DNA of 56,376 nt from an uncultured Curvibacter sp. (GTDB lineage Bacteria > Pseudomonadota > Gammaproteobacteria > Burkholderiales > Burkholderiaceae_C), in NCBI GenBank assembly GCA_903828535.1, contig CAIKMN010000013.1, positions 1 to 56,376 of the forward strand. The letters run 5' to 3'. The notes under the pieces are model-generated. The model ran no database searches and had not been told where the DNA came from. It was given only the letters and a program-made list of their open reading frames with translations. The number at the start of each line of letters is the position of its first letter. Position 1 is the first letter of the stretch. Position numbers and translations under genes: made by a program. This document shows positions 1 to 8,598 of this stretch, in pieces.

Positions 1-183
1 AGCCACGACCAAGGGGCGCTCACGGTAAGCCGTCAAGCCGTCGCATTCATAAGGCGTGGTGTCTTCGCTGTGCCACAGCAGGGCATGCGCTGGCAAAACT
101 TTTAGCAGTGCCGCCACGACTTTCGCTTGGCGCTCGGAGCGAGCAACGGCCTCGAGTTCTGCAAGGGGAATCGCAGCGTTCAT
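1..183 (-). CDS. glcD: Glycolate oxidase subunit GlcD, N-terminal part (cut by window edge)
   Basis: Reading the minus strand from the ATG at 183 gives 61 codons that run off the window. The segment PYECDGLTAYRERPLVV is the N-terminal signature of the FAD-linked GlcD subunit. In the known family GlcD works with GlcE and GlcF to oxidise glycolate to glyoxylate at the inner membrane. The FAD-binding and C-terminal domains lie outside the window. The gene starts 9 bp after the purU stop on the same strand, so the two may be co-transcribed. The identification rests on a short stretch, but that stretch is distinctive. Other FAD-linked oxidases such as D-lactate dehydrogenases are the main alternative. 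Confidence 0.8.
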   Translation of the reverse strand, partial: MNAAIPLAELEAVARSERQAKVVAALLKVLPAHALLWHSEDTTPYECDGLTAYRERPLVVA

Positions 184-192
184 GGCAGGGCC

Positions 193-1041
193 TTATTTGA
201 AAATCACGGTCTTGTGACCGTTCAACAAAATGCGGTGTTCGCTGTGCCATTTGACAGCGCGGGCCAAGACTTGGCTCTCGGTGTCTCGGCCTTGGGCGGT
301 GAAATCTTCGACCGTTTTGCTGTGATCGACACGGGCCACGTCTTGTTCAATGATGGGGCCTTCGTCCAAATCGGCGGTGACGTAGTGGGCTGTGGCGCCA
401 ATCAATTTAACGCCCCGGTCGTGCGCTTGGTAATAAGGCTTGGCGCCTTTGAAGCTGGGCAAAAAACTGTGGTGGATGTTGATCGCCTTGCCCGACAGTT
501 CTCGGCACAGGTTGTCGCTCAGCACCTGCATGTAGCGGGCCAACACCACCAACTCAGCGCCTTCGGCACGGATGATGTCGAGTTGTTTTTCTTCAGCCTG
601 TGGCTTGGTCGCCGCCGTCACGGGGATGTGGTGAAAGGGCACGTTGTAGCTGGCCGCGAGTTGATAAAAATCACGGTGGTTGCTGATGATGGCGGCAATG
701 TGGATGGGCAAGAGCCCCGACTTCCAGCGGAACAGCAGGTCGTTGAGACAATGGCCCTCTTTGCTGACCAAGATCACGGTTTTCATTTGGCCATCGCGTC
801 GGTGCAATTGCCAGCCCATGGCAAAAGGAACCGCGAAGACGCTCAAGTCGGCCTTCAAGGCATCCAAGTCGAGGGCGTCGCCGGCGAATTGAACCCGCAT
901 GAAAAACAAGCCCGTTGCGGGGTCGTTGTACTGCGCAGCTTCTTCGATGTTGGCGCCTTTTTCAAGCAAAAAGCCGGAAACAGCATGAACAATCCCGGTT
1001 CGATCCGGGCAGGACAAATTCAGAATAAATGCGTTAGCCAT
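193..1041 (-). CDS. purU: Formyltetrahydrofolate deformylase PurU
   Basis: PurU hydrolyses 10-formyl-THF to formate and THF, balancing one-carbon pools and feeding formate to purine synthesis. An N-terminal ACT domain covers about the first 80 residues (LSCPDRTGIVHAVSGFLLE). A formyltransferase domain follows, with the catalytic segment INIHHSFLPSFKGA near residue 190 and the Asp in DLDEGPII. The length of 282 residues is normal for the family. I place the start at the ATG at 1041 (MANAFIL); an ATG three codons upstream at 1050 is equally possible, as neither has a clear ribosome-binding site. It lies just upstream of glcD. Confidence 0.93.
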   Translation of the reverse strand: MANAFILNLSCPDRTGIVHAVSGFLLEKGANIEEAAQYNDPATGLFFMRVQFAGDALDLDALKADLSVFAVPFAMGWQLHRRDGQMKTVILVSKEGHCLNDLLFRWKSGLLPIHIAAIISNHRDFYQLAASYNVPFHHIPVTAATKPQAEEKQLDIIRAEGAELVVLARYMQVLSDNLCRELSGKAINIHHSFLPSFKGAKPYYQAHDRGVKLIGATAHYVTADLDEGPIIEQDVARVDHSKTVEDFTAQGRDTESQVLARAVKWHSEHRILLNGHKTVIFK

Positions 1042-1088
1042 GCGCCTCATTGTCGCATTGGTTGAAGGTTATGGCGTCCCGGCGGGGC

Positions 1089-1364
1089 TTAATGAACCAG
1101 AACGGGGTGTTGGGCCAGCCCCGAATAGCGCTCCAAGGTGTCCTCGACTTCTTCTTGGCTGGGCGTGTTCAGTTGCCAGGCCAGAATCTTTTCTTGGAAC
1201 ATTTCGGCCCATGAGCCATCCAAGTAAACCTCTTTGCCCGAGCGCTTGTCCACGATTTCAAAGCCGTGGCGCTCTAGGTGAGGGGGTGCGTTCACTTCTG
1301 GCGAAGGCGATTCGGCCAGCATGTGGAGCACCACAAAGGAGTCAGAGTCATAAAGCATTTGCAT
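1089..1364 (-). CDS. DUF3567 family protein
   Basis: This 91-residue protein begins MQMLYDSDSFVVLHML, which I recognise as the conserved start of the DUF3567 family of Burkholderiales. No function is known. It is acidic and soluble, with no signal peptide or membrane segment. The ATG at 1364 is preceded by AAGGAA at a suitable distance. It stands alone between purU and the DUF3108 gene, and its 5' side carries a short AT-rich leader. I have no basis for a biochemical role. Confidence 0.85.
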   Translation of the reverse strand: MQMLYDSDSFVVLHMLAESPSPEVNAPPHLERHGFEIVDKRSGKEVYLDGSWAEMFQEKILAWQLNTPSQEEVEDTLERYSGLAQHPVLVH

Positions 1365-1435
1365 GATGGCGATTCCTTTTACGTCTCCATCATATCGGGC
1401 AATTTGGCCCCTTTTTCAAGGGCGGGGGCGTTTTT

Positions 1436-2575
1436 TTAATCCAAAGTTTGATCGACCACATTGCCCCGCGCATCGGTCAATTTGATGCGGGCGGGTAGGT
1501 AATGCAGGTTGGGCGCCAGCCACAACTCCCCGGCGGTGTCGGTTTCCTTTTGCAAGAGACGGTGCAGCTTCAATGTGGGCAAAAGGGGGTTGCTGGGGGT
1601 CGTCAAGGCCTCAGGACCGTCGACATTAAAAAGCCAAAAATCGGGGCCGCGCGCGCTGCTGACTGGCACGGTGATTCGGGTCCCAGGAATGAAGTGCGCC
1701 GGGTCTCCTGCGACCCAGGAAGCCAACTGAATAAACACGCTGAGTTGATCTTGTTGCAGCGGCCTCAGCGGGGCGTCGGGGGTGTTGGCGCTGTAGGTGA
1801 TCAGCTTTTTTTCAGCATTGAAGTGCGCCGCGATTTCGCTGCGCCGCTTGTCAGAAAAGCGAACCGGTGCCAAGCCCTGCGGGCTCAATTGGCCTTGGCT
1901 GCGTTGCGTCACCTTGAACCCCATCAGGTTGATTTCAGCTTGTGCTTGGTAGTTTTCGCCTTGGTTATCCCAGAGAAAAACGGCACTCGCCAGAACAGGA
2001 AAGCCACTGTATTGGCCACGAACGCTGTAATTCAAATTCTGGGACGGCGGCACCAAGGTGGGCCAAGGGGCTTGATGATTCAAATCCGCCTCAAACAAGT
2101 CTTGGGGCGTGGCGGGGTCTGCCGTGGAAGGCGTCGAGGGGGTCGCCTTCGCGCCTAAAGGGTCTGGGGCGGCTTCTGCTGGGCTCTGGGTCTCGGGGTA
2201 CTCCTGGGTTTCCACTTTGGCTTGTTCTGTGGGCAACTGGCTCTCGGGCAAAGGCGCTTTGGCTTCTGCCGCCTGCGGGCCATTCACAGGCAAGGGGGGT
2301 GTGGGTGGTACCGCTGGAGCCCCATGGGGCCCACGGGGCCGCGGTTCAGGGAGTGCCGGTACAGCCACCAATTGCCAAACAGGGGAAGCCGCCGGGGGCT
2401 TCACTTCGATGCCCGACCCCGCTCGCCCTTGCGCCCAAGGCGACACCTTGAGCAAAAACCAGGCATGGGCCAAAACCACCCCCAAGATCAAGGCCGTCAG
2501 ACCAAAGGCTGCATTAACATCCCGTCTGAACAATCGAGCACCCCAAAAAGTCACTTTGAAATACACCAAAAACAA
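1436..2575 (-). CDS. DUF3108 domain protein, membrane-anchored
   Basis: The protein of up to 379 residues has one hydrophobic N-terminal segment (about residues 24-44), a Pro/Ala/Glu-rich linker to about residue 185, and a C-terminal domain. That domain, starting near NYSVRGQYSGFPVLASAVFLW, matches the DUF3108 pattern of envelope proteins. The layout suggests an inner-membrane anchor with a periplasmic beta-rich domain. The first start is a TTG at 2575; a TTG at 2533 preceded by GGGG looks at least as good. It diverges from the FAH-family gene with only 24 bp between the outermost starts. Function is unknown; a cell-envelope role is inference. Confidence 0.75.
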   Translation of the reverse strand: MFLVYFKVTFWGARLFRRDVNAAFGLTALILGVVLAHAWFLLKVSPWAQGRAGSGIEVKPPAASPVWQLVAVPALPEPRPRGPHGAPAVPPTPPLPVNGPQAAEAKAPLPESQLPTEQAKVETQEYPETQSPAEAAPDPLGAKATPSTPSTADPATPQDLFEADLNHQAPWPTLVPPSQNLNYSVRGQYSGFPVLASAVFLWDNQGENYQAQAEINLMGFKVTQRSQGQLSPQGLAPVRFSDKRRSEIAAHFNAEKKLITYSANTPDAPLRPLQQDQLSVFIQLASWVAGDPAHFIPGTRITVPVSSARGPDFWLFNVDGPEALTTPSNPLLPTLKLHRLLQKETDTAGELWLAPNLHYLPARIKLTDARGNVVDQTLD

Positions 2576-2599
2576 AGAAAAGGCATTAAGGCATCAAAC

Positions 2600-3541
2600 A
2601 TGAAACTCGCCACCTACTTGGATGGATCCCGAGACGGTCAACTGGTGGTCGTTTCACGCGATTTGAGAATGGCGCATTATGCGGCGGGGATCGTCAACCA
2701 ATTGCAACAGGCTTTGGACGACTGGAACTTTATCTCGCCCCAGTTGCAAGGTCTTTATGAAGCCCTCAACCAAGGCAAGGCCAAACACGCTTTTGCATTT
2801 GACCCGCGTCGCAGCATGGCCCCTTTGCCGCGGGCCTACTTGTGGGCCAAGGGCTTTGCCTATTCAAACCAAACCGCTTTGACTCACCCTGCGCACCCCG
2901 CTTTTCAAAACGCCCTTCAATACGGTCCCAGTGACTTTTTTTGGGGGCCGTTTGAAGACATGGCCTTCGAAGCGGACGGGCCAGAATTGGACTTTGCAGC
3001 TGGCCTCGCCGTGATAACCGGCGATATTCCCCCCGCCGCGTCGGCCGATCAGGCCCTTGACGGGGTTCGATTGGTCATGCTCGTCAACGAAGTCGGCGCG
3101 GCAACCGCATTCAGCCCGGTGGCGGTGAGCACAGACGAGTTGGGTGCTGCGTGGCAACAAGGCCGGGTCAACCTGACTTTGCAGACCACCTTGAATGGCC
3201 GCAAGTTCGGTCTGTGCGACACCGGCCCGGACATGCGCGCTCATTTTGGTGAATTGCTGGCCCAATTGGCCGCCCACCGACCGGTTCGAGCTGGCGCAGT
3301 GGTCGGCACCGGGGCAGTGGCCAACCCCGGCGTCACCGACGCTCAGGGCCGAAGCCAATGGCCCAAAGGCCATCACTGCATCGCCGACAAACGTGCCGCC
3401 GAAACGCAACAAGATGGCCAGCCCACCACGCCGTTTTTAAAGGGGGGCGACAGCGTGGTCGTCGACATGAAAGACCTGCTAGGGCAATCGCTGTTTGGTG
3501 CGATCGAGACCCAGCTGGTCACCCAACCCCCCGTGGTTTAA
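2600..3541 (+). CDS. Fumarylacetoacetate hydrolase family protein, metal site altered
   Basis: Residues 1-70 (MKLATYLDGSRDGQLVVVSRD) and the C-terminal part (WPKGHHCIADKRAAETQQDG, QSLFGAIETQ) place this 313-residue protein in the FAH family, whose members cleave carbon-carbon bonds in aromatic degradation products. Family members coordinate Mg or Mn through an E-x-E pair and a following Asp. Here the stretch that normally reads DFEAE is DFAAG (residues 131-135), and the expected NDVSLR segment is NEVG (163-166), followed at once by AATAFSPVAV. About 20 residues seem to be missing there. I infer a changed or lost activity. The start at 2600 matches the family N-terminus. It overlaps the convergent YggS gene by 4 bp. 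Confidence 0.8.
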   Translation: MKLATYLDGSRDGQLVVVSRDLRMAHYAAGIVNQLQQALDDWNFISPQLQGLYEALNQGKAKHAFAFDPRRSMAPLPRAYLWAKGFAYSNQTALTHPAHPAFQNALQYGPSDFFWGPFEDMAFEADGPELDFAAGLAVITGDIPPAASADQALDGVRLVMLVNEVGAATAFSPVAVSTDELGAAWQQGRVNLTLQTTLNGRKFGLCDTGPDMRAHFGELLAQLAAHRPVRAGAVVGTGAVANPGVTDAQGRSQWPKGHHCIADKRAAETQQDGQPTTPFLKGGDSVVVDMKDLLGQSLFGAIETQLVTQPPVV

Positions 3542-4284
3542 CGCTGGCCAAAAATAGCCGAACCCACCCGAACCAAGGTGCTGCCCGCTTGGATAGCGGC
3601 TTCTAGATCGGCGCTCATGCCCATCGACAGCGTGTCAAAGTCGTCCGGTGACGACAGCTGGCTTTTGACTTGATCAAACAAGGCCTTGGTGGCTTGGTGT
3701 ACCACCAGCTGGCGCTGAGCATCGGACGCCGGTGCAGGGATGGTCATCAGCCCGCGCAGGCGCAAACGCGGCAAAGCGGCCACGGCTTTCGCCAGCGCCA
3801 AAACGTCCTGCGGGGCCACGCCCGACTTGCTGTCTTCGCCGTCGATGTTGACCTGCAGACACACATTCAATGGCGCTTGTTCAGCTTGACGCTGCGCCGA
3901 CAAACGCTCTGCAATTTTGAGGCGATCGAGGGTGTGGAGCCAATCAAAATGCGCCGCCACGAGCTTGGTTTTATTGGACTGCACTGGGCCAATGCAATGC
4001 CACTCGAGACGAGGAGCCCACGATTCAAGGGCCAAGATTTTGCCAACGGCTTCTTGCAAATAGTTTTCGCCGAAAGCCCTTTGCCCCGCCTCAGCAGCGG
4101 CCACGACGGCTTCGGGGCCAAAGGTTTTAGAAACCGCCAACAAGTTGACCGAAGAAGGCGATCGTCCCGCGGCCAAGCAAGCCTGCTGAATGCGCTCGCG
4201 TACCCAAGCCCAGTTCTCGCGAATGGGCTCGGCACGTGCGGCCAAAGGGGGGCTGGGACGATCAGGAATGGGCTCGGGCGTCAT
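3538..4284 (-). CDS. yggS: YggS family PLP homeostasis protein
   Basis: YggS/PLPHP proteins bind pyridoxal phosphate and buffer it, affecting amino- and keto-acid pools; no enzyme activity is established. The 248-residue protein shows the PLP lysine in LLAVSKTFG, the FGENYLQEA segment, EWHCIGPVQSNK and the C-terminal SMGMSADLEAAIQAGSTLVRVGSAIFG, all hallmarks of this fold type III family. The start is the ATG at 4284. Its stop shares bases with the stop of the convergent FAH-family gene (TTAA). In many proteobacteria yggS sits near type IV pilus or proline genes; that is not so here. Confidence 0.93.
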   Translation of the reverse strand: MTPEPIPDRPSPPLAARAEPIRENWAWVRERIQQACLAAGRSPSSVNLLAVSKTFGPEAVVAAAEAGQRAFGENYLQEAVGKILALESWAPRLEWHCIGPVQSNKTKLVAAHFDWLHTLDRLKIAERLSAQRQAEQAPLNVCLQVNIDGEDSKSGVAPQDVLALAKAVAALPRLRLRGLMTIPAPASDAQRQLVVHQATKALFDQVKSQLSSPDDFDTLSMGMSADLEAAIQAGSTLVRVGSAIFGQR

Positions 4285-4350
4285 GGGGGGATTTTCCCCG
4301 AATTAAACTACAAGTCCTCCTTCTGAATAAGCCCCTTTAAAAGAGACCCC

Positions 4351-5319
4351 ATGACCCACCCCACAGCGCCCCAGGCCACTCCCTCCGTCAACGCCCGCCC
4401 CTACGATGCCGTGAAGCCTCAAAGAGTGGCCTTCTTAGGTCTGGGCGTGATGGGCTATCCGATGGCGGGGCACTTGGCCTTGGCGGGGCATCAGGTCACG
4501 GTTTACAACCGCAACCCCGCCAAAGCAGCCGCTTGGTTAAAAGAGTTTGGCCACGCCGCACCCGAAGGGGCGGCGCACCAAATCGCCACCACCCCCAAAG
4601 AAGCAGCACAAAACGCCGACGTTGTTTTTTGTTGCGTCGGTAACGACAACGACCTGCGCGCCGTGGTGTTGGGACAAGGCGACCACGAAGGACAAGGGGC
4701 TTTTTCGGGCATGAAAGCCGGCGCAATTTTTGTCGACCACACCACCGCCTCGGCCAACGTGGCGCGGGAGTTGTCGGCCTTGGCAAACCGCTTGAACTTG
4801 AGCTTCATCGATGCCCCCGTTTCGGGCGGCCAAGGCGGCGCTCAAAATGGCTTGTTGACGGTGATGTGTGGCGGTGACGCCAAGGCCTTTGAGGCCGTGC
4901 GCCCCATCGGCATGGCCTTCGCCCGTGCTTTCACTTTATTGGGAGACAGTGGCGCCGGTCAGCTCGCCAAGATGGTCAATCAAATTTGCATTGCCGGCTT
5001 GGTGCAGGCTTTGTCTGAGGGCGTCGCCTTTGGCCAAAAGGCCGGGCTGGACATGGTGCAGGTGCTGGACGTGATTGGCAAAGGCGCCGCCCAAAGTTGG
5101 CAAATGGACAACCGCGGCAAAACCATGGTCGCCGACAAGTTTGATTTTGGTTTTGCCGTGGACTGGATGCGCAAAGACTTGGGGCTGGTCATGGACGAAG
5201 CCAAGCGCAACGGCGCCCGTGTGCCCGTGACCGCCTTGGTCGATCAGTTCTATGCCGATGTGCAGGCCCTGGGCGGTCAACGTTTTGACACGTCCAGTTT
5301 GATCAAGCGCTTGCGCTGA
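4351..5319 (+). CDS. NAD(P)-dependent oxidoreductase, 3-hydroxyisobutyrate dehydrogenase family
   Basis: The 322-residue protein has an N-terminal Rossmann fold (AFLGLGVMGYPMAGHLA, about residues 27-43), the substrate motif DAPVSGGQGGAQNG and the catalytic lysine in GQLAKMVNQ. These are typical of beta-hydroxyacid dehydrogenases such as 3-hydroxyisobutyrate, tartronate-semialdehyde or glyoxylate reductases. The nearby glcD would fit glyoxylate or tartronate-semialdehyde chemistry, but they are 4 kb apart and on opposite strands, so the substrate is open. The ATG at 4351 follows an AAGAGA ribosome-binding site. It ends 25 bp before the convergent dolP gene. Confidence 0.88.
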   Translation: MTHPTAPQATPSVNARPYDAVKPQRVAFLGLGVMGYPMAGHLALAGHQVTVYNRNPAKAAAWLKEFGHAAPEGAAHQIATTPKEAAQNADVVFCCVGNDNDLRAVVLGQGDHEGQGAFSGMKAGAIFVDHTTASANVARELSALANRLNLSFIDAPVSGGQGGAQNGLLTVMCGGDAKAFEAVRPIGMAFARAFTLLGDSGAGQLAKMVNQICIAGLVQALSEGVAFGQKAGLDMVQVLDVIGKGAAQSWQMDNRGKTMVADKFDFGFAVDWMRKDLGLVMDEAKRNGARVPVTALVDQFYADVQALGGQRFDTSSLIKRLR

Positions 5320-5344
5320 GCGCAAGCCTCTAAGCCGTTTGCTT

Positions 5345-5995
5345 TTATTTTGGCGAAGAGGTCATGGCTTTGAGCTGGTCTTCGGTGATGTATTCAAACA
5401 CCCGAACGACCTTCTTAACGCCTTCCACGCCCCGGGCCACCTCGGTGGCCCGCTTGGCTTCACGCTCAGTGACCAAGCCCATCAAATAAACCACTTGGCG
5501 CTCGGTCACCACCTTGATGGCGCTGGCGGGCAGGTCTTTCGCGTCGATCATGCTGGCCTTGACCTTGGTCGTGATGTAAACGTCGTTGGAGCGTTGCGTC
5601 AAGGTGGATTTTTCAGCCACCACCAACTCGTTGATCACTGAGCGCACGTTTTCAACCTTGGCAACGATGGGTTCGGCTTGCTTTTGCACCTCAGGGGTAG
5701 CGGCCTCCCCCGTGATCAATGCAATGCGGTTGAAACTGGTCAGGTTCTGATGAATTTGCTCGCCAAAGGCCGTGTTCAGACGGTTGCTGGCCCGTAACTC
5801 GATGCTCTCGTCTTCCACTTGAGCGCCTGAAGTGCGGCGGTCTGTGATCATCATGCTGGTCACCACGGCGCCGCCGGCCACAACGGGGAAACAGCCTGTC
5901 AAAGACGTGGCCAAAGAGACCATGCCCACCAAAGCGCAAGCCGTGACGACCGCGGGGCGGGCCCATGAACGGTTTAATAACTTTTGCATCTTCAT
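5345..5995 (-). CDS. dolP: BON-domain outer-membrane lipoprotein DolP
   Basis: The N-terminal signal peptide ends in a lipobox, TSLTGC, with the lipidated Cys at residue 35. Two BON domains follow: residues about 54-120 (RLNTAFGEQIHQNLTSFNRIA) and about 130-205 (DVYITTKVKASMIDA, ERQVVYLMGLVTEREAKRA). DolP (formerly YraP) is an outer-membrane lipoprotein that binds anionic phospholipid and supports envelope integrity and BamA. The 216-residue length is close to E. coli DolP. The ATG at 5995 overlaps the stop of the SIS gene by 4 bp, so the two are translationally coupled. The yraN-SIS-dolP order is the same as in E. coli. Confidence 0.9.
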   Translation of the reverse strand: MKMQKLLNRSWARPAVVTACALVGMVSLATSLTGCFPVVAGGAVVTSMMITDRRTSGAQVEDESIELRASNRLNTAFGEQIHQNLTSFNRIALITGEAATPEVQKQAEPIVAKVENVRSVINELVVAEKSTLTQRSNDVYITTKVKASMIDAKDLPASAIKVVTERQVVYLMGLVTEREAKRATEVARGVEGVKKVVRVFEYITEDQLKAMTSSPK

Positions 5996-6549
5996 TCCTC
6001 TATTTCTAAATCGCCCAACAACTGGGCGTCAACGCCATCACAAAGACAATGCAAGACCAACAACTGGGTCTCTAAGACGCGCATCATGCGCTCATTCGCT
6101 GCAACGATGTGCACATCGGTTTCTAACAACCGTTTGCTGACCTCTTGGCTCACAGGACCTGTGACGGCCAGAACCGTCATCTCACGGTCGTGCGCGGTAT
6201 CGATGGCCGCCAGAACTTCGGGTGAAGGAGGCTGCTCAGAAAAAATCAGCAGCACATCGCCGGCCAAACCGAGGGCGCGAACTTGCCCTGCTAATTCACG
6301 ATTTGGCGTTAACAAAAGGGCCGCTAATTCGGGCCGGGGACGCTCAAAAGGGCCCAAAAAATAGCCTACAAATAAGGGCGCCAGAAAGGCCGAGTGGCCG
6401 ACACCCCCCACCAAAACCTTGCCCCCGTTGGTAATGCTGGCCAGCAAAGCCTGGACACCTTCCGCAATGCGCTTGCTATAACCCTCGGCGGATTGATAGC
6501 TCAAGTCGGCACTGTCGATGAAGTGCTGGTGAATACGGGGCTCTAACAT
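5992..6549 (-). CDS. SIS-domain protein, DiaA/GmhA-like with altered binding loops
   Basis: By position (yraN-this-dolP) and by ALGLAGDVLLIFS and EMTVLAVTG this is the counterpart of E. coli DiaA, a SIS-fold protein that binds DnaA and promotes timely initiation. The usual GNGGSA sugar-phosphate loop is GGVGHSA (residues 48-54) and the usual STSGNS loop is SEQPPSP (104-110). A segment of roughly 15 residues normally found before QVRALG is missing, giving 185 residues instead of about 196. Isomerase activity is therefore unlikely; a structural role, possibly DnaA binding, is inference. It overlaps dolP by 4 bp and follows yraN by 9 bp. Confidence 0.8.
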   Translation of the reverse strand: MLEPRIHQHFIDSADLSYQSAEGYSKRIAEGVQALLASITNGGKVLVGGVGHSAFLAPLFVGYFLGPFERPRPELAALLLTPNRELAGQVRALGLAGDVLLIFSEQPPSPEVLAAIDTAHDREMTVLAVTGPVSQEVSKRLLETDVHIVAANERMMRVLETQLLVLHCLCDGVDAQLLGDLEIEE

Positions 6550-6558
6550 GCGTCAATT

Positions 6559-6966
6559 TTATCCCCCCTCAAACGCGCCTTGCAGCCAATTCAAGGTTTG
6601 CTCGGGACCCACTTCAACGACATCAAAACGACAAGCAGGCAGGTGGGTCAATCGCTTCAAGTAAAAGCGCGCGGCGAAGATCAAACGCTTTTGCTTGGCC
6701 CACGTGACGCTGGCCGCGCCACCCCCAAATTGACGCGTGTTACGCAGACGCACTTCCACAAACACCAAGGTGCCTTGCGGATCGCGCACAATCAAATCAA
6801 TTTCTCCGCCGCCCCGGCCCGGCGTTCGATAATTGCGTTGCACCAGTTGCATCCCGGCTTGTCGCAAATGGGCCAAGGCCCAATCTTCCGCTTCTTGGCC
6901 CAAAGCTTTGGTCGTCGGCTTGGCGTTTGACTTGCCGGTGGGCGGATGGGGTGTTGGTGGTGGCAC
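6559..6966 (-). CDS. yraN: YraN family (UPF0102) nuclease-fold protein
   Basis: The 135-residue protein carries the UPF0102 core: GQEAEDWALAHLRQAGMQLVQRNYR, GEIDLIVRDPQGTLVFVEVRLR. The E-x-D...E-x-K-like catalytic pattern of restriction-endonuclease folds shows as GEIDLI followed by FVEVR. In the family a Holliday-junction or nuclease role is suspected but not proven. The reading frame opens with GTG at 6966, since no internal ATG fits before the conserved core. It is divergent from rsmI with only 27 bp between the starts, so the promoters of the two genes must overlap or lie inside the genes. Confidence 0.88.
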   Translation of the reverse strand: MPPPTPHPPTGKSNAKPTTKALGQEAEDWALAHLRQAGMQLVQRNYRTPGRGGGEIDLIVRDPQGTLVFVEVRLRNTRQFGGGAASVTWAKQKRLIFAARFYLKRLTHLPACRFDVVEVGPEQTLNWLQGAFEGG

Positions 6967-6993
6967 TGCGTTGAAAATTTTTAAGGATTTGAA

Positions 6994-7947
6994 TTGAGCC
7001 TCGTCAGTGCTTCATTTAGCCACGCCCTCATCGCCGCCCGTGAGGCCGCCGGTAGCCAAGACTTTCCCAAGGGTAGTCTTTATGTCGTGGCCACGCCGAT
7101 TGGGAACCTGGCCGACCTCTCTCTACGGGCCCTTTGTGTGCTTGAGCGGATGGACGCGCTGGCCTGCGAGGACACTCGACACACCCAAAGCCTGTTGCGC
7201 GCCTACGGACTTGAACGCCCCAACAGCGCCCTGTTGGCCGTGCACCAACACAACGAAGCCGAAGCCGCCATCGGCGTGATTGACCGCTTGGCCAAAGGCG
7301 AGCGCATCGCTTATGTGAGTGACGCAGGCACGCCAGCGGTGAGCGACCCGGGGGCCCGATTGGTCGCGGCGGTTCAAGCGGCGGGGCACCGCGTGATTCC
7401 GCTGCCGGGTGCCAGCAGCGTGACGGCCTTGTTGTCGGTGGCCGGTGTGATGGCGCAAGAAGGTGTTTTGTCGAACGGCTTTACCTTTGTCGGGTTTTTG
7501 TCCCCCAAGCAGGCGGAGCGAGAAGCCGCGGTGCAAACCTTGGCCCTCGAGCCACGCGCTTTCATCTTGCTGGAAGCCCCGCACCGCATCGATGACCTGG
7601 CGAATGCCTTGTCGGTCTTGGGACAACGCCGCGTCACCGTGGGGCGTGAGTTGACCAAACAATTTGAAGAAGTCAAGACCCTGCCCGCGTGTGATCTGGT
7701 GGCTTGGTTGGGCGAAAAACCCCAGCGCAGCAAAGGCGAGTTTGCGCTGCTGATCCATCCGCCCGCCAAAGCTTTGGGCGATGGGGCCTCAAACGACTTT
7801 CAAAACGCTGAAAATTCGAAAGTCTTGCGCTTGTTGATGGCAGAGCTGCCCCTAAAAACCGCGGTGCGCTTGGCGGTGGAGCTGACAGGCAGCCCCCGCA
7901 ATGAACTTTATGAGTTGGCCCTGCAACTCAAAAACGAAGCAGATTAG
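6994..7947 (+). CDS. rsmI: 16S rRNA (cytidine-1402-2'-O)-methyltransferase RsmI
   Basis: RsmI methylates the 2'-O of C1402 in the P-site region of 16S rRNA using SAM. The tetrapyrrole-methylase fold is clear: [19 protein letters not shown], the EDTRHT motif, [18 protein letters not shown] and [16 protein letters not shown]. The length of 317 residues is slightly longer than the usual 280-300. The start is a TTG at 6994 preceded by AAGGA at 6983-6987. It faces yraN as in E. coli, and its stop codon overlaps that of the convergent ssb gene by 4 bp. Confidence 0.95.
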   Translation: MSLVSASFSHALIAAREAAGSQDFPKGSLYVVATPIGNLADLSLRALCVLERMDALACEDTRHTQSLLRAYGLERPNSALLAVHQHNEAEAAIGVIDRLAKGERIAYVSDAGTPAVSDPGARLVAAVQAAGHRVIPLPGASSVTALLSVAGVMAQEGVLSNGFTFVGFLSPKQAEREAAVQTLALEPRAFILLEAPHRIDDLANALSVLGQRRVTVGRELTKQFEEVKTLPACDLVAWLGEKPQRSKGEFALLIHPPAKALGDGASNDFQNAENSKVLRLLMAELPLKTAVRLAVELTGSPRNELYELALQLKNEAD

Positions 7948-8474
7948 AAGGGAATATCGTCGTCCATGTCGTCAAAACCAGACGACGGACGGGCTGTTGC
8001 GGGGGCTGGTGCAGCCGCCCGAGGCGCCGCGGGGGCGTAACTCTGAGCCGGAGCCGGGGAGGAAGCACGGCGGGGAGCGGCTTCATAGCCATCGCCGCCT
8101 TGTGATCCGCCTTGGCCGCCGTCGTTGCCGCCCATGCCTTGGCGACTGCCCAACATTTGCATTTGGTCAGCGCGGATTTCAGTGCTGTATTTTTCGACGC
8201 CGGCTTGATCGGTCCATTTGCGTGTGCGCAAACTGCCTTCCACATAAATTTGAGCGCCTTTGCGAAGGTACTGGCCGGCAATTTCAGCCAAGCGGCCGTT
8301 GAACACCACGCGGTGCCATTCCGTGGCCTCTTTCATCTCGCCGCTTTGTTTGTCTTTCCAACGGTCGGTGGTGGCGAGGGTCACATTGGCCACTTGGTCG
8401 CCGCTGGGGAACGTGCGAATTTCAGGGTCGCGGCCCAAATTGCCCACGATGATGACTTTGTTGACGGATGCCAT
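7944..8474 (-). CDS. ssb: Single-stranded DNA-binding protein SSB
   Basis: SSB coats single-stranded DNA in replication, recombination and repair and recruits partners by its acidic tail. The OB fold covers residues 1-110 ([39 protein letters not shown]). A Gly/Gln then Ala/Pro-rich linker follows, and the tail ends DDMDDDIPF, the conserved partner-binding peptide. I choose the ATG at 8474, giving 176 residues, because it starts at the conserved N-terminus and has GGAG upstream; the frame stays open for 14 more codons. It is divergent from uvrA, an arrangement also seen in E. coli. I see no convincing LexA box between them. Confidence 0.95.
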   Translation of the reverse strand: MASVNKVIIVGNLGRDPEIRTFPSGDQVANVTLATTDRWKDKQSGEMKEATEWHRVVFNGRLAEIAGQYLRKGAQIYVEGSLRTRKWTDQAGVEKYSTEIRADQMQMLGSRQGMGGNDGGQGGSQGGDGYEAAPRRASSPAPAQSYAPAAPRAAAPAPATARPSSGFDDMDDDIPF

Positions 8475-8598
8475 GACTGAAAAATCTCCAATGAATCCCC
8501 TATTATGAACGGACATCCCAGGTCAGCGCGGGGCCAGAAATCGGGATTCTTTATCATTGAGGGTTTTCCCCATTTTGCTGCGCCACCAAAGGTCCTCT

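Noticed and set aside
8475-8598. LexA (SOS) box between ssb and uvrA
   Set aside because: I looked for CTGT-N8-ACAG and found no acceptable match.
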